From a virus: 55,617 bases of DNA. The DNA lies in IMG/VR virus record IMGVR_UViG_3300024231_000789, positions 1-55,617 of that record, one strand, 5' to 3'. Made by a program: the position numbers and the translations under genes. The notes below the pieces were generated by a model that worked only from the letters and a program-made list of their open reading frames with translations, was not told where the DNA came from and ran no database searches. Position 1 is the first letter of the stretch. Each line of letters opens with the position of its first letter. Of this stretch, positions 48,140-55,617 are shown one piece after another.

Positions 48140-49240
48140 CTATGTAAATTGTTCTGCATATGGATCAAACTCTGTTCCACATTTCATAGCACAAACACCT
48201 AGTTTGCCTTCTTTTATACTTTTAAGTTTCCAACTACTTTGTATATTTCTCATAATGCCACTATCAAATACACCTTGTATTCCAAAATATTTTGCATTAA
48301 GCATTTCTTTTCCGCCAGCCGCATCAATAAAGTCCCAAATTTGTTCTACTTTAGGATCTTTATGCCACCACTTATACATGCGTCCGGCTGTCCAACAACA
48401 AGGCATAATTAAACCTTCTGCTGTAACAAACATACTTTTGTTCTTATCGTTTTGGGCAACTTTACATTTAATACTGGCTTGGTTATAGTAATCCATCATA
48501 CTACCATAAGTTTTCTCAATCTCTTTTTGCTTTAGCAATGCAAGATTTTGGTACTCTTCTTTTTTAGGTTTTGCTAAGTTTTGTTTTTCATTACCTTTAC
48601 GGTCTGTTGCTTGGTGTGTCTCTTTAGACTTGTTTGTGATGCTACTAATAAATCTACCAGTTTTCTTCTTCATAAACTTTTCTACACCCCACTCTTTAGC
48701 GAGCTGTTCTGCACGTTCTACATCACACTCACTATGTTCAAATATTAGATAGTCCCATCTGGCTCTGCCACCCGCGGCAATAAATGCTTTCATGTTACGC
48801 TCTACGAACTCCCAACGTACATTTTGTCTATACAAATGATTAGTATTCTCAAGTCCATCTACACTAAAGATCACAGCGCCTTTGCGTCCAATAACTTTTG
48901 CAAGCTCTTCCCACCACTCTGGCTTTTTAGCACCAGCATTTGTATTCATGCTTAACCATATATTGGGATTATGTTTTCTAAAGTATCTAAAAACTTCTAG
49001 AGTGTCACTTGCACTGATAGGATCTCCCAAGTTACCACACATGTACATAACTTTGAGCTGTTTAATAAAATCAGGTGTAAAAATATCCATGCAGTCTTCT
49101 AAACTGAGTTCTTGTTCATCATTTCTAATATGCTGATTAACTGCACCACCATTTTCATTGCGGTCGCACATAGGACAAGCAGCATTACAACGCTGTGTAA
49201 TCTCTAAGTGAACTTCTTCTATTTGAGTATGATCATACAT
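48140..49240 (-). CDS. Radical SAM protein with SPASM-like C-terminus
   Basis: 366 residues. CX3CX2C at C18/C22/C25 (TQRCNAACPMCDRNENGG). The barrel has FSVDGLENTNHLYRQNV. The C-terminal region has cysteines in KCKVAQ, MPCCW and VCAMKCG, as in SPASM or twitch domains that bind further clusters. Not closely related to the pair at 2-4 kb. Substrate unknown; peptide modification is the usual role of SPASM enzymes. Overlaps the next upstream gene by 1 nt. Confidence 0.85.
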   Translation of the reverse strand: MYDHTQIEEVHLEITQRCNAACPMCDRNENGGAVNQHIRNDEQELSLEDCMDIFTPDFIKQLKVMYMCGNLGDPISASDTLEVFRYFRKHNPNIWLSMNTNAGAKKPEWWEELAKVIGRKGAVIFSVDGLENTNHLYRQNVRWEFVERNMKAFIAAGGRARWDYLIFEHSECDVERAEQLAKEWGVEKFMKKKTGRFISSITNKSKETHQATDRKGNEKQNLAKPKKEEYQNLALLKQKEIEKTYGSMMDYYNQASIKCKVAQNDKNKSMFVTAEGLIMPCCWTAGRMYKWWHKDPKVEQIWDFIDAAGGKEMLNAKYFGIQGVFDSGIMRNIQSSWKLKSIKEGKLGVCAMKCGTEFDPYAEQFT

Positions 49241-49593
49241 TAACTAAACAACGCTCCAAATATAAAATAGTCTGTTATAAAGGTAAGCTCTGCTCCTATG
49301 AACACTGCCCACCAGTAGTTTCCTATCCAGTCCCATATTTTCTTAATTACATACCAAGCAATTAATACTCTTACTGTGTACTGTATATTACTTATTATTG
49401 TATCAATAATACTGGTCGGATCAACTCCGTAATAAAACCAAAACACTAGGAAGTCATAAGCAAAACTACACTGTGCCATTATAAGTACTGATTCAAACCA
49501 AGTTAATCTTTTATTTAAAAACTTAACAATATTTGCACTTATTAATATTCTATAGCTTACATAGACTATATTGGTTATTAATAGTTCAATCAT
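49240..49593 (-). CDS. Multi-TM membrane protein
   Basis: 117 residues with three or four hydrophobic segments (about 3-24, 40-56, 72-86, 95-115). No charged active site. It precedes the radical-SAM gene on the transcript. No family is recognised. Confidence 0.6.
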   Translation of the reverse strand: MIELLITNIVYVSYRILISANIVKFLNKRLTWFESVLIMAQCSFAYDFLVFWFYYGVDPTSIIDTIISNIQYTVRVLIAWYVIKKIWDWIGNYWWAVFIGAELTFITDYFIFGALFS

Positions 49594-49864
49594 CCAATAC
49601 CATCTTTACGTCTTTGCCTGGCCCAACCTCACTAGGCATACCATCATGCTCCCACACATAATGTTTAATTACCGCTTTATACCACATCCAACTATTATGA
49701 TGTGCGTCTTTATTAAATTTATGAATACTATTATTGTCTGCTGGCATTGTACTAATTGCACGAGCCGCCTCTTGTTGCAATTCACGAGTGCTTAAAGCAT
49801 CTAACATCTCATCAAACTCTGCCATTGTAAGTTCAAAAATTTCATCTAATTCATCATCGTTCAA
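49586..49864 (-). CDS. Acidic hypothetical protein
   Basis: 92 residues, strongly acidic N-terminus (MNDDELDEIFELTMAEFDEM), helical. Overlaps its neighbours by 8-11 nt. Unknown. Confidence 0.6.
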   Translation of the reverse strand: MNDDELDEIFELTMAEFDEMLDALSTRELQQEAARAISTMPADNNSIHKFNKDAHHNSWMWYKAVIKHYVWEHDGMPSEVGPGKDVKMVLDD

Positions 49865-50111
49865 TTTTATTGATTCCTTGTAATTTAATCATCATTGCTA
49901 ATTTTTCATCTGCAAAATATATTTTAATCCACTGATACCCATGTTCGTCAATACCCATCTCTCCAACTTTAAAGTCTTTACCATAACTTAAATTATATGT
50001 TTCAGTAATTTGACTTGTAATATTGGCTACACTATCTATTCTTGCAATTTCATTTGTAAATTCAGTATAGTCAACTATATTATAGATAATATGTGCATAA
50101 TATGCAATCAT
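49854..50111 (-). CDS. Hypothetical protein
   Basis: 85 residues (MIAYYAHIIYNIVDYTEFTN), alpha/beta with a C-terminal strand and helix (WIKIYFADEKLAMMIKLQG). Unknown, overlaps by 1 nt upstream and 11 nt downstream. Confidence 0.6.
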   Translation of the reverse strand: MIAYYAHIIYNIVDYTEFTNEIARIDSVANITSQITETYNLSYGKDFKVGEMGIDEHGYQWIKIYFADEKLAMMIKLQGINKIER

Positions 50112-51490
50112 TATTTTATACCAATAAGCATAAATCTATTATATAAATGCGTATCCAGTTCTCCTTCATAAAATATATTACTCATTGGGTATTTACTTTT
50201 TACTACGTCCATATCTTTACAACAGTTTGAATGTTGCTCGTTTTCAAAATAATCATTAGTCTGTAACACAACAAATGTTCCGTCAGGCAAATTCTCAAAC
50301 CATTCATCATTCATATGTTCACAGCTGGTATTAACTACCATATCAAACTTATCTAATCTTCTCCATCCATAGTTCTCAAAAATACTATCCTTGTCTTTAA
50401 ACATTTCTGTACGCAGATCTTCACTTATTTTTTCAATTACAGCATCTTTATCTTTAAATAATTCTTCTCGAAGTTCCACACTAAACTTTTCAATTACATC
50501 ATCTTTATCTTTAAATATATCTTCTCTAATTTTTTCCTTACTAGTATAGCCTTGTCGAATATTATCTTCTTTTGCTTCTATTTCCTGTGCATATTTTGTT
50601 TCTTGTTTTTCCAACCAAGTATCAATCTGTTCTTGTCTTTTAACTGTTAATGAATTTTCCTGCTTTTGTATCCATTGATCGATCAGCGTCTGTCTTTTGT
50701 CAGTCAGGTTTTGTTCCTGTCCTTCCATCCACTCAGTAATTTGTTCATCACGTTTATCAAAATCATGATACCAGAGCTCTTTTTGGTCTCTCCATTGCAA
50801 CCTGGACACATCTGCTGTAAAAGGATTAAAACGTTTATCATCTAATTCCTCTGCGTATAATCTCTTACATGGTCCTACAACTGTGTCATCAACATCAATA
50901 CTTGTAATTTTATCTACTTCAAATTGATCAAACAAGAAGTGTGCAAGGAAGTTATACCAACCTCCATAGAATACAACATTACCTAACGGGCCATCTACAA
51001 TATTAGCAAGCTCAGTAACCATCCATAGTTTACTTTTAATTTGTCCTCTGCTATAAAAATCTCCTAAATTAGGAATGTCTAGTTCTTGATTAGCAAAGTA
51101 TGACATAAATCTGCTCGTACGCTGTAACAAGGAGTCATCAGGAATATACCAAGCCAAAAATCCTATCAACTGTCTAGCTTTGATATCCAAGTCTTCTAGT
51201 TCACTGTGCATAGCAATGTTAAAGAAGCTCTGTAATTTATCGCTCATAACTTCTTCTTTTACATCACGCACCTTATCTTCAGGAGGCCAAGCTTCTGGCT
51301 TCCATAATATTTCTTTACGTGCATACTTTTTTGCCATATTAATAAGTAAATCTCGTTTACGAAATTTATTATCATGATATAATGCTCTAAAAACTAGCTC
51401 ATAGTCTTCATCGTACGATTCTATAAATCTAAAATATTCACTTAATCCACATAACCAGTGGTGTATTTCCTGAAATTCAGAGTGCTTCAT
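50111..51490 (-). CDS. Methyltransferase-like protein with coiled-coil insert
   Basis: 459 residues. A Rossmann-like core: VVFYGGWYNFLAHFLF (about residue 167), KITSIDVDDTVVGPCKRLY (acidic end of strand 2), RFNPFTADVS and, later, FDMVVNTSCEHMNDEWFENL and GTFVVLQTNDYFENEQ. Between the third and fourth strands is about 130 residues of pure coiled coil with internal repeats (QIDTWLEKQETKY; EDIFKDKDDVIEKFSVELRE, EELFKDKDAVIEKISEDLRT, EMFKDKDSIFEN). Uses SAM by fold; substrate unknown. Confidence 0.7.
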   Translation of the reverse strand: MKHSEFQEIHHWLCGLSEYFRFIESYDEDYELVFRALYHDNKFRKRDLLINMAKKYARKEILWKPEAWPPEDKVRDVKEEVMSDKLQSFFNIAMHSELEDLDIKARQLIGFLAWYIPDDSLLQRTSRFMSYFANQELDIPNLGDFYSRGQIKSKLWMVTELANIVDGPLGNVVFYGGWYNFLAHFLFDQFEVDKITSIDVDDTVVGPCKRLYAEELDDKRFNPFTADVSRLQWRDQKELWYHDFDKRDEQITEWMEGQEQNLTDKRQTLIDQWIQKQENSLTVKRQEQIDTWLEKQETKYAQEIEAKEDNIRQGYTSKEKIREDIFKDKDDVIEKFSVELREELFKDKDAVIEKISEDLRTEMFKDKDSIFENYGWRRLDKFDMVVNTSCEHMNDEWFENLPDGTFVVLQTNDYFENEQHSNCCKDMDVVKSKYPMSNIFYEGELDTHLYNRFMLIGIK

Positions 51491-52181
51491 CAAATGTCTT
51501 CCTTAACCATTCCCAATCGTTAATTTTACGTAGGGCTTCTGTATTGTTCTTATAATGTGTACCAAAATCTCGTCCTTGTTGTGCGCCTAATAATGCATAC
51601 TCACCAAACTTACGGTTTTCTCCACGTGTACACCATACTTCCAAGCGATAAGTATCATCAATCTGTTTATTATGATCAATAATGTTACTAGATAGCTTTG
51701 TACATTCACGAAATGCACTACGCCAAGTATTAAAAGGATCAGTATTAAATGCTGTAGTGTTTGCTACCTCAAATTTAGGAACAAATTTTGCTCCAATACT
51801 TGTGGTCATATCTACTTTAAACTCACTGACATTTAATAAATTACGTTTAGGAAATAGTTTAAGTCCTCCGTATCCATATATCAAATCGTTAATAGGATTG
51901 TGACTACGATATGTAAATACGCATTCTGTTTCTGGTACTCCAGGATAGGCTTCTCGTCTATCACTTGGTTCAAATTTAAATTGAAAGTTTTCTTGTATAA
52001 CTGCATCAGCATCGCAAACATAAAAATAACTTGTTTTAGATTCTTCTGCAGCTGCTTGATGAGCCTGCAATAAACCTTTAACACCGTCAATTCTCTTTGC
52101 ATTGGGTGCAAAGTATTTTAATATTTTAAAGTTTTCATCTGCTGATGGCTCATGATAAGTGAGCATAAAAACATCAAGCAT
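51477..52181 (-). CDS. Glycosyltransferase-like protein
   Basis: 234 residues. DVFMLTYHEPSADENF opening, then YFYVCDADAVIQENF with a DxD-type acidic motif, resembling GT-A transferases that recur in marine phages. Overlaps the methyltransferase gene by 14 nt. With the sulfotransferase-like gene it may decorate a virion or host glycan. Confidence 0.65.
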   Translation of the reverse strand: MLDVFMLTYHEPSADENFKILKYFAPNAKRIDGVKGLLQAHQAAAEESKTSYFYVCDADAVIQENFQFKFEPSDRREAYPGVPETECVFTYRSHNPINDLIYGYGGLKLFPKRNLLNVSEFKVDMTTSIGAKFVPKFEVANTTAFNTDPFNTWRSAFRECTKLSSNIIDHNKQIDDTYRLEVWCTRGENRKFGEYALLGAQQGRDFGTHYKNNTEALRKINDWEWLRKTFDEAL

Positions 52182-52213
52182 ACACTACTCCTTCTATTCT
52201 GTGGGGATACAAT

Positions 52214-52221
52214 TATTTATT
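52214..52221 (-). promoter_or_regulatory. Late promoter variant AATAAATA
   Basis: AATAAATA 33 nt upstream of the ATG at 52181, which has GGAG as ribosome-binding site. Confidence 0.4.
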
Positions 52222-52846
52222 AACTTTCTTTAACTGCTCGATGTACTTCAAAGTCTAACCAATACTCATGTACATCTTTAATATATTTTTCATTGGCATC
52301 TTTTTTTAATATTTCGTCTACTTCAGGATCCCAATAGGCTATGGGCCAATCTAAATCTCTACTAACTTGTTCTAGATACTTTTGTGTATATAGATACAAT
52401 AATTCTTGGCTTAAAAATCTACACTCAGTATTTTCCATTAGCCATTTAAAATGATCATGTGCTAATGGTGTGGTATGTTTGCCACGCACACGTTCCTGTT
52501 GATATTTTAAAATATTTTGATCTCTGCCAATAATAGCAACATCAATACTATCAACATACTCTTCTGCTGTATTCACAAAACGCTCAAACAAAGGTATCTT
52601 TGGTTTTTGATCGTTATAATAAGGACAACTAATACTGGTTACAAAATATTCGCTCTGTGTCCAATCAAAGCTATGGAGTAATAAAGGATCTTCCCAATAC
52701 TTTGCAAAGGGCTCGTGATGATGCCCTTCCCAATATGTATTGAGAAGTGTCTTCCATCCAAAGACATCTTCATGCAATGCTAAACATTTACTAAACAGGT
52801 GATTACCACTGCCTTGTGGGCCTGTTAAAATTAAGAGTCTTGCCAT
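52220..52846 (-). CDS. P-loop sulfotransferase/kinase-like protein
   Basis: 208 residues. The P-loop LTGPQGSGNHLFSKCLA resembles the PAPS-binding loop of sulfotransferases (GxxGSGN) more than a kinase loop because Lys is replaced by Asn. DVAIIGRDQNILKYQQER would be a later strand. Substrate unknown. Has its own sigma70-like promoter. Confidence 0.65.
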   Translation of the reverse strand: MARLLILTGPQGSGNHLFSKCLALHEDVFGWKTLLNTYWEGHHHEPFAKYWEDPLLLHSFDWTQSEYFVTSISCPYYNDQKPKIPLFERFVNTAEEYVDSIDVAIIGRDQNILKYQQERVRGKHTTPLAHDHFKWLMENTECRFLSQELLYLYTQKYLEQVSRDLDWPIAYWDPEVDEILKKDANEKYIKDVHEYWLDFEVHRAVKES

Positions 52847-52853
52847 AGTCTTA

Positions 52854-52882
52854 ATAATATAACGATACTGCTAGTTTGTCAA
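52854..52882 (-). promoter_or_regulatory. Sigma70-type promoter
   Basis: TTGACA (52882-52877), 17 nt, TATTAT (52859-52854). The ATG at 52846 follows at once with little room for a Shine-Dalgarno. Confidence 0.65.
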
Positions 52883-52884
52883 GT

Positions 52885-53511
52885 TTATTGTGCTAATGGA
52901 TTATCTAATGCTCTCTGTAATCGTTTGTTAAGTCTTGCTTCTAACTCTTTTAATTCACGTTCTACATCTGATCTTAATGATTCGTTTTTACGGTCTGCTT
53001 CTGTACGTAAGCTATCTGCTTTCTGATCATAGTCTACTTGCAACTGTCCACGTTTGTTTTCAAATCGTTGATCAGCAATATCAATTTTACTTCTTACGTC
53101 TGTTTCCATATCATTAATATCATCTTCAACCTGATCCATAATTTTCTCAACTCTCTGAATGTCATCTCTTATTCCATTCTTTAAGTCCTTAACATATGTA
53201 GTATGCTCGTCATTATTTTCTTTAATAAATCCCATCTCTTCTTTAAATAGGTCTATCTCTTTGCTAACAAATTCCATGTGAGCTTCCACTGTTTTTTGGT
53301 GCTCTAGCAATACTGCTAATTGTTTATCTAAACCACTTAAATCTGGTGCTACATACTTTTCTATTTTAGCTTTCATATTTCTATAATCATTATAGAATTC
53401 GAAGCCTCCCCAAGCAGCACCACATATTGAACTGATTACTGTTATAACAAGGAATAGTTTACCACCAGTAAACTTTACTCCTCCAACTTCTACTGATGTT
53501 TTATCACTCAT
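52885..53511 (-). CDS. Membrane-anchored coiled-coil protein
   Basis: 208 residues. A short N-terminal domain (VGGVKFTGGKLFLVIT), one transmembrane segment (about 15-38), then a long charged coiled coil (about 65-200) with an RxxLQVDYDQKADSLR heptad rhythm. This type occurs widely in marine T4-like phages; may be a membrane-to-virion connector. Function not known. Confidence 0.65.
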   Translation of the reverse strand: MSDKTSVEVGGVKFTGGKLFLVITVISSICGAAWGGFEFYNDYRNMKAKIEKYVAPDLSGLDKQLAVLLEHQKTVEAHMEFVSKEIDLFKEEMGFIKENNDEHTTYVKDLKNGIRDDIQRVEKIMDQVEDDINDMETDVRSKIDIADQRFENKRGQLQVDYDQKADSLRTEADRKNESLRSDVERELKELEARLNKRLQRALDNPLAQ

Positions 53512-53522
53512 TTACCTTCTCC

Positions 53523-53852
53523 TCAAAAATTAAATTGTAGTCCAACAACGATTCCTTTTTTATCGTCGTCTACTGCTGGCATTAAAAATAGGTTTTTATA
53601 ATTAAGCCTAAATGTAGGCGTTACATCATAATAGTATCCTGATGCTAATCCTATTTCTATTGATGTATCATAGTTAATATCATATTCGTATCCTGCGAAT
53701 AAACTTAACTTATTAATACTGTTGTAATATGCTCCTGCTATTATATTACTTTCTGTTTTTGCTTTACAATATGGATGAAAAGAATTATATTCATATTCTT
53801 CATTAAGTCCTATATGCAATGTTACTGCTATGCCACATAACGTACTAAACAT
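53523..53852 (-). CDS. Small beta-barrel-like exported protein
   Basis: 109 residues (MFSTLCGIAVTLHIGLNEEYE). Alternating strand-like repeats (NIIAGAYYNSINKLSLFAGYEYDINYD) and a C-terminal GLQFNF, like an outer-membrane strand end. It has no convincing signal peptide beyond a short hydrophobic start. Resembles a truncated opacity-type barrel. Begins on the stop of the next gene upstream. Confidence 0.55.
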   Translation of the reverse strand: MFSTLCGIAVTLHIGLNEEYEYNSFHPYCKAKTESNIIAGAYYNSINKLSLFAGYEYDINYDTSIEIGLASGYYYDVTPTFRLNYKNLFLMPAVDDDKKGIVVGLQFNF

Positions 53853-55617
53853 TAATCCATCCCCTCATATTGTTGATCGACCATTTGTTTATGTTTTAGT
53901 TCACTAGCTAGGCCATTTAGTAGACCTCTTTGATTTTCTGGAACTCTTCTGTTCTCATAAATTGTTTCGTCTTTGTATAAATCTCCGTCAGATAATCTAA
54001 GTTGTCCATAAGCATTAAATCCTGGCACATAATTAATTAATGCACTTATTTGTGCTTGTAGAGCTTGTTGCTGTTCTAATGTAACGGCTCTTCCCATAGT
54101 ATCAGCTAATTTAGACAACTTACGCTTGATGATTTCTTTCATCTTTTTGCGCTTTGCTGCTGCTTTTTGTTTCGCTGTTAATACTTTTTTCTTTGCGGCG
54201 GGTTTGGCGGTTGGTTCGGCTTCGGTTTCGCTGGTCTCAGATAACGAATCGGTATCTCCTTCGTCTCCGTTCCCACCGTCACTTTCCTCATCTGTTTGGT
54301 CGTCACCCACTTGCTGTTCCACATTATCACTGGACTCTTCTTCTGTCGATTCTTCATTTTTTGACTCGTCTACTTCCTCTTCTTTTACTTCTTCTGGTTG
54401 TGATTCTTCAATATCTTCCTCAATACTTGAATCTTCACTAACCTCATCAATTGTTCCCTCGTCATTGTTTGTATCCTCAATTGTATTTACAGGTTCTTCT
54501 ACTATTTCTGGCTCTTGTATAACATTTTCTTGTAACTCTGCTTCTATTTGTGATTCTACTTCCATTTCTATTGATTCAATAGTAATTTCTGGAGCTATTA
54601 CTTCTGGTTCTGGCACAGGTACAACTGGTACAATTACTACTGGAGGTACAACTGGCACAACTGGTACAACAACTATTGGAAGTGGAGCGGCAATAACACT
54701 ATCAACAACTGCATCGCCTGTGCCTGTTCCTTCAATTACAACTGGTGCTGATGCTGTTGGTGTTTCTACTACTGGCTCAACATAACCTGTACATTGTGTA
54801 TCATATTGTGGGTTTTGTAAACACTGCTGATCAAAATATGCAGCGTCATAGCCTGGGCAACGTATGTCATATAATGTATTTGCTTCACATTGTTGTGTGA
54901 AGTATGCACCTTCATAACCAGGGCAACTGCTATTATATAATGTATCTAATCCACACTGTTGATTTAGGTATGCAGAATCGTAACCTGGACACTCACTGCT
55001 ATAGAGTGTGTCTGCTGTACATTGCTGATTTAGGTATGCGGCATCGTAACCAGTACATCCGCTGTCATATAATGGATCAGCATTACATTGTTGATTATAG
55101 TATGCCGTTTCGTAACCAGTACATCCGCTGTCATACAATGGATTTAAACTACATTGTTGATTATAGTATGCTTGATCATACCCTGGACACTCAGCGTCAT
55201 ACAATGGGTTTGCGCTACATTGTTGATTATAGTATGCTGTTTCGTAACCTGAACACTCACTATTATAAAGTGGGTTTGCACTACATTGCTGATTAAAATA
55301 TGCTGCTTCGTATCCATTACACCCACTATCATATAGTGGATCTGCCTCACACTGATATGTATAGTATGCTTCTGCATATCCAGGACAACCAGTATCATAC
55401 AATGGATCAGCACTACACTGCTGGTTGTAGTATGCTGTATCGTATCCACTACATTCTGGAGAGTAGAGTGGATCTGCCTCACATTGCTGTGTAAAGTATG
55501 CACCTGCATAACCCGGACAACCTGAGTCATAAAGTGGATCTAAACTACATTGCTGGTTATAATAGGCTGTATCATACCCACTACATTCACTGTCGTATAA
55601 CGGGTCTGCATTACACT
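53852..55617 (-). CDS. Cys-rich 22-residue repeat protein (partial)
   Basis: Open to the window edge, so the N-terminus is missing; an internal ATG lies at 55402. At least 12 tandem repeats of the form LYDSGCxGYxxAYxxQQCxxDP, then a Pro/Val-rich hinge (VVPVVPVVPPVVIV), a long acidic tract (about 150 Glu/Asp/Ser-rich residues), then a basic Lys/Ala helix (KQKAAAKRKKMKEIIKRK) and a polar tail. Each repeat holds two Cys 12 residues apart. Likely a virion surface or adhesin protein as seen in other marine phages. Confidence 0.75.
   Translation of the reverse strand, partial: CNADPLYDSECSGYDTAYYNQQCSLDPLYDSGCPGYAGAYFTQQCEADPLYSPECSGYDTAYYNQQCSADPLYDTGCPGYAEAYYTYQCEADPLYDSGCNGYEAAYFNQQCSANPLYNSECSGYETAYYNQQCSANPLYDAECPGYDQAYYNQQCSLNPLYDSGCTGYETAYYNQQCNADPLYDSGCTGYDAAYLNQQCTADTLYSSECPGYDSAYLNQQCGLDTLYNSSCPGYEGAYFTQQCEANTLYDIRCPGYDAAYFDQQCLQNPQYDTQCTGYVEPVVETPTASAPVVIEGTGTGDAVVDSVIAAPLPIVVVPVVPVVPPVVIVPVVPVPEPEVIAPEITIESIEMEVESQIEAELQENVIQEPEIVEEPVNTIEDTNNDEGTIDEVSEDSSIEEDIEESQPEEVKEEEVDESKNEESTEEESSDNVEQQVGDDQTDEESDGGNGDEGDTDSLSETSETEAEPTAKPAAKKKVLTAKQKAAAKRKKMKEIIKRKLSKLADTMGRAVTLEQQQALQAQISALINYVPGFNAYGQLRLSDGDLYKDETIYENRRVPENQRGLLNGLASELKHKQMVDQQYEGMD
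54785..55617 (-). repeat. 66-nt coding tandem repeats (22 residues)
   Basis: At least 12 tandem copies of a 66-bp unit encoding LYDSGCxGYxxAYxxQQCxxDP. The reading frame is kept throughout and third positions have drifted, so copies are old rather than freshly expanded. The array continues past the right edge. Confidence 0.9.

Noticed and set aside
54126-54785. A 219-codon plus-strand frame rich in Ser/Thr over the acidic tract of the repeat protein
   Set aside because: It is the antisense image of the Glu/Asp-rich coding region, has no ribosome-binding site, and its composition is explained by the opposite strand.
54785-55617. Regular 66-bp repeats that might suggest a CRISPR array
   Set aside because: They are tandem with no unique spacers, encode an open 22-residue protein repeat and diverge at third positions.
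1-55617. SmpB, the tmRNA partner
   Set aside because: I looked for an SmpB-like ~150-residue basic protein and found none; it may be host-encoded or outside the window.

Overview
This window looks like about 55 kb from the middle of a large T4-like myovirus of a marine alphaproteobacterium, possibly a SAR11-type host. The T4-like signs are the late-promoter octamer TATAAATA in front of many genes, a gp30-type ligase relative, PhoH, Hsp20, SpeD, a DexA-like exonuclease, and many virion-type proteins and tail fibres. The alphaproteobacterial signs are a permuted two-piece tmRNA gene, DUF1127 and DUF1289 proteins, and IF-1 and S21 homologues. The sequence is AT-rich, most genes are on the minus strand, and genes are packed with 1-17 nt overlaps. 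No capsid, portal, terminase or polymerase gene is present, so this is only part of a genome.

Layout, left to right. 1-2 kb: virion-type proteins. 2-5.6 kb: an operon with a strong sigma70 promoter encoding a small protein, a UV-damage endonuclease and two tandem radical-SAM proteins. 5.6-12.4 kb: a RyR-domain protein, a holin-like protein and tail-fibre genes, including a 1099-residue fibre with about 15 GDYxxLxNKP repeats. 12.4-18.8 kb: SGNH hydrolase, IF-1, an overlapping spanin pair, a J-domain protein and ClpA. 18.9-25.1 kb: PhoH, HAD phosphatase, a QueC-like enzyme, SpeD, peroxiredoxin, three tRNAs and small genes, several with sigma70 promoters. 25.2-28.0 kb: a radical-SAM/acyl-carrier-protein pair, a 2OG oxygenase and an unknown protein. 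28.0-28.7 kb: an outer-membrane-type protein and the tmRNA gene. 28.7-34 kb: membrane proteins, a glycosyltransferase, an MscS-like fragment, a lipase, a ligase pseudoenzyme, DoxX and a DUF1127-type cluster. 34-44 kb: Hsp20, nitroreductase, GMP reductase, exonuclease, cytidylyltransferase, ClpS, S21, ClpX, a coiled-coil membrane protein, a nuclease, a kinase, a 2OG protein and ClpP. 44-55.6 kb: small early-type genes, a SWIM finger protein, another fibre, a fourth radical-SAM protein, a methyltransferase with a coiled-coil insert, glycosyl- and sulfotransferase-like proteins and a cysteine-rich repeat protein cut by the window edge.

The most striking theme is control of translation and proteolysis. 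In one window the phage carries tmRNA (inferred tag ANNNYAPAMALAA), ClpX, ClpA, the N-degron adaptor ClpS, the peptidase ClpP, a J-protein, Hsp20, IF-1 and S21. Both unfoldases keep the IGF loop that docks ClpP, and ClpP keeps its catalytic triad. This reads as a near-complete phage-owned ribosome-rescue and degradation route lacking only SmpB, presumably supplied by the host or by the unseen part of the genome.

A second theme is transcription. Early-type genes have near-consensus sigma70 promoters (TTGACA-17-TATAGT), three of them near-identical copies. Late genes have TATAAATA. At seven starts the late motif ends only 4-5 nt before the ATG with no Shine-Dalgarno, implying leaderless mRNAs. 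At 26912-26929 one perfect 18-bp palindrome supplies both promoters and both start codons of a divergent gene pair.
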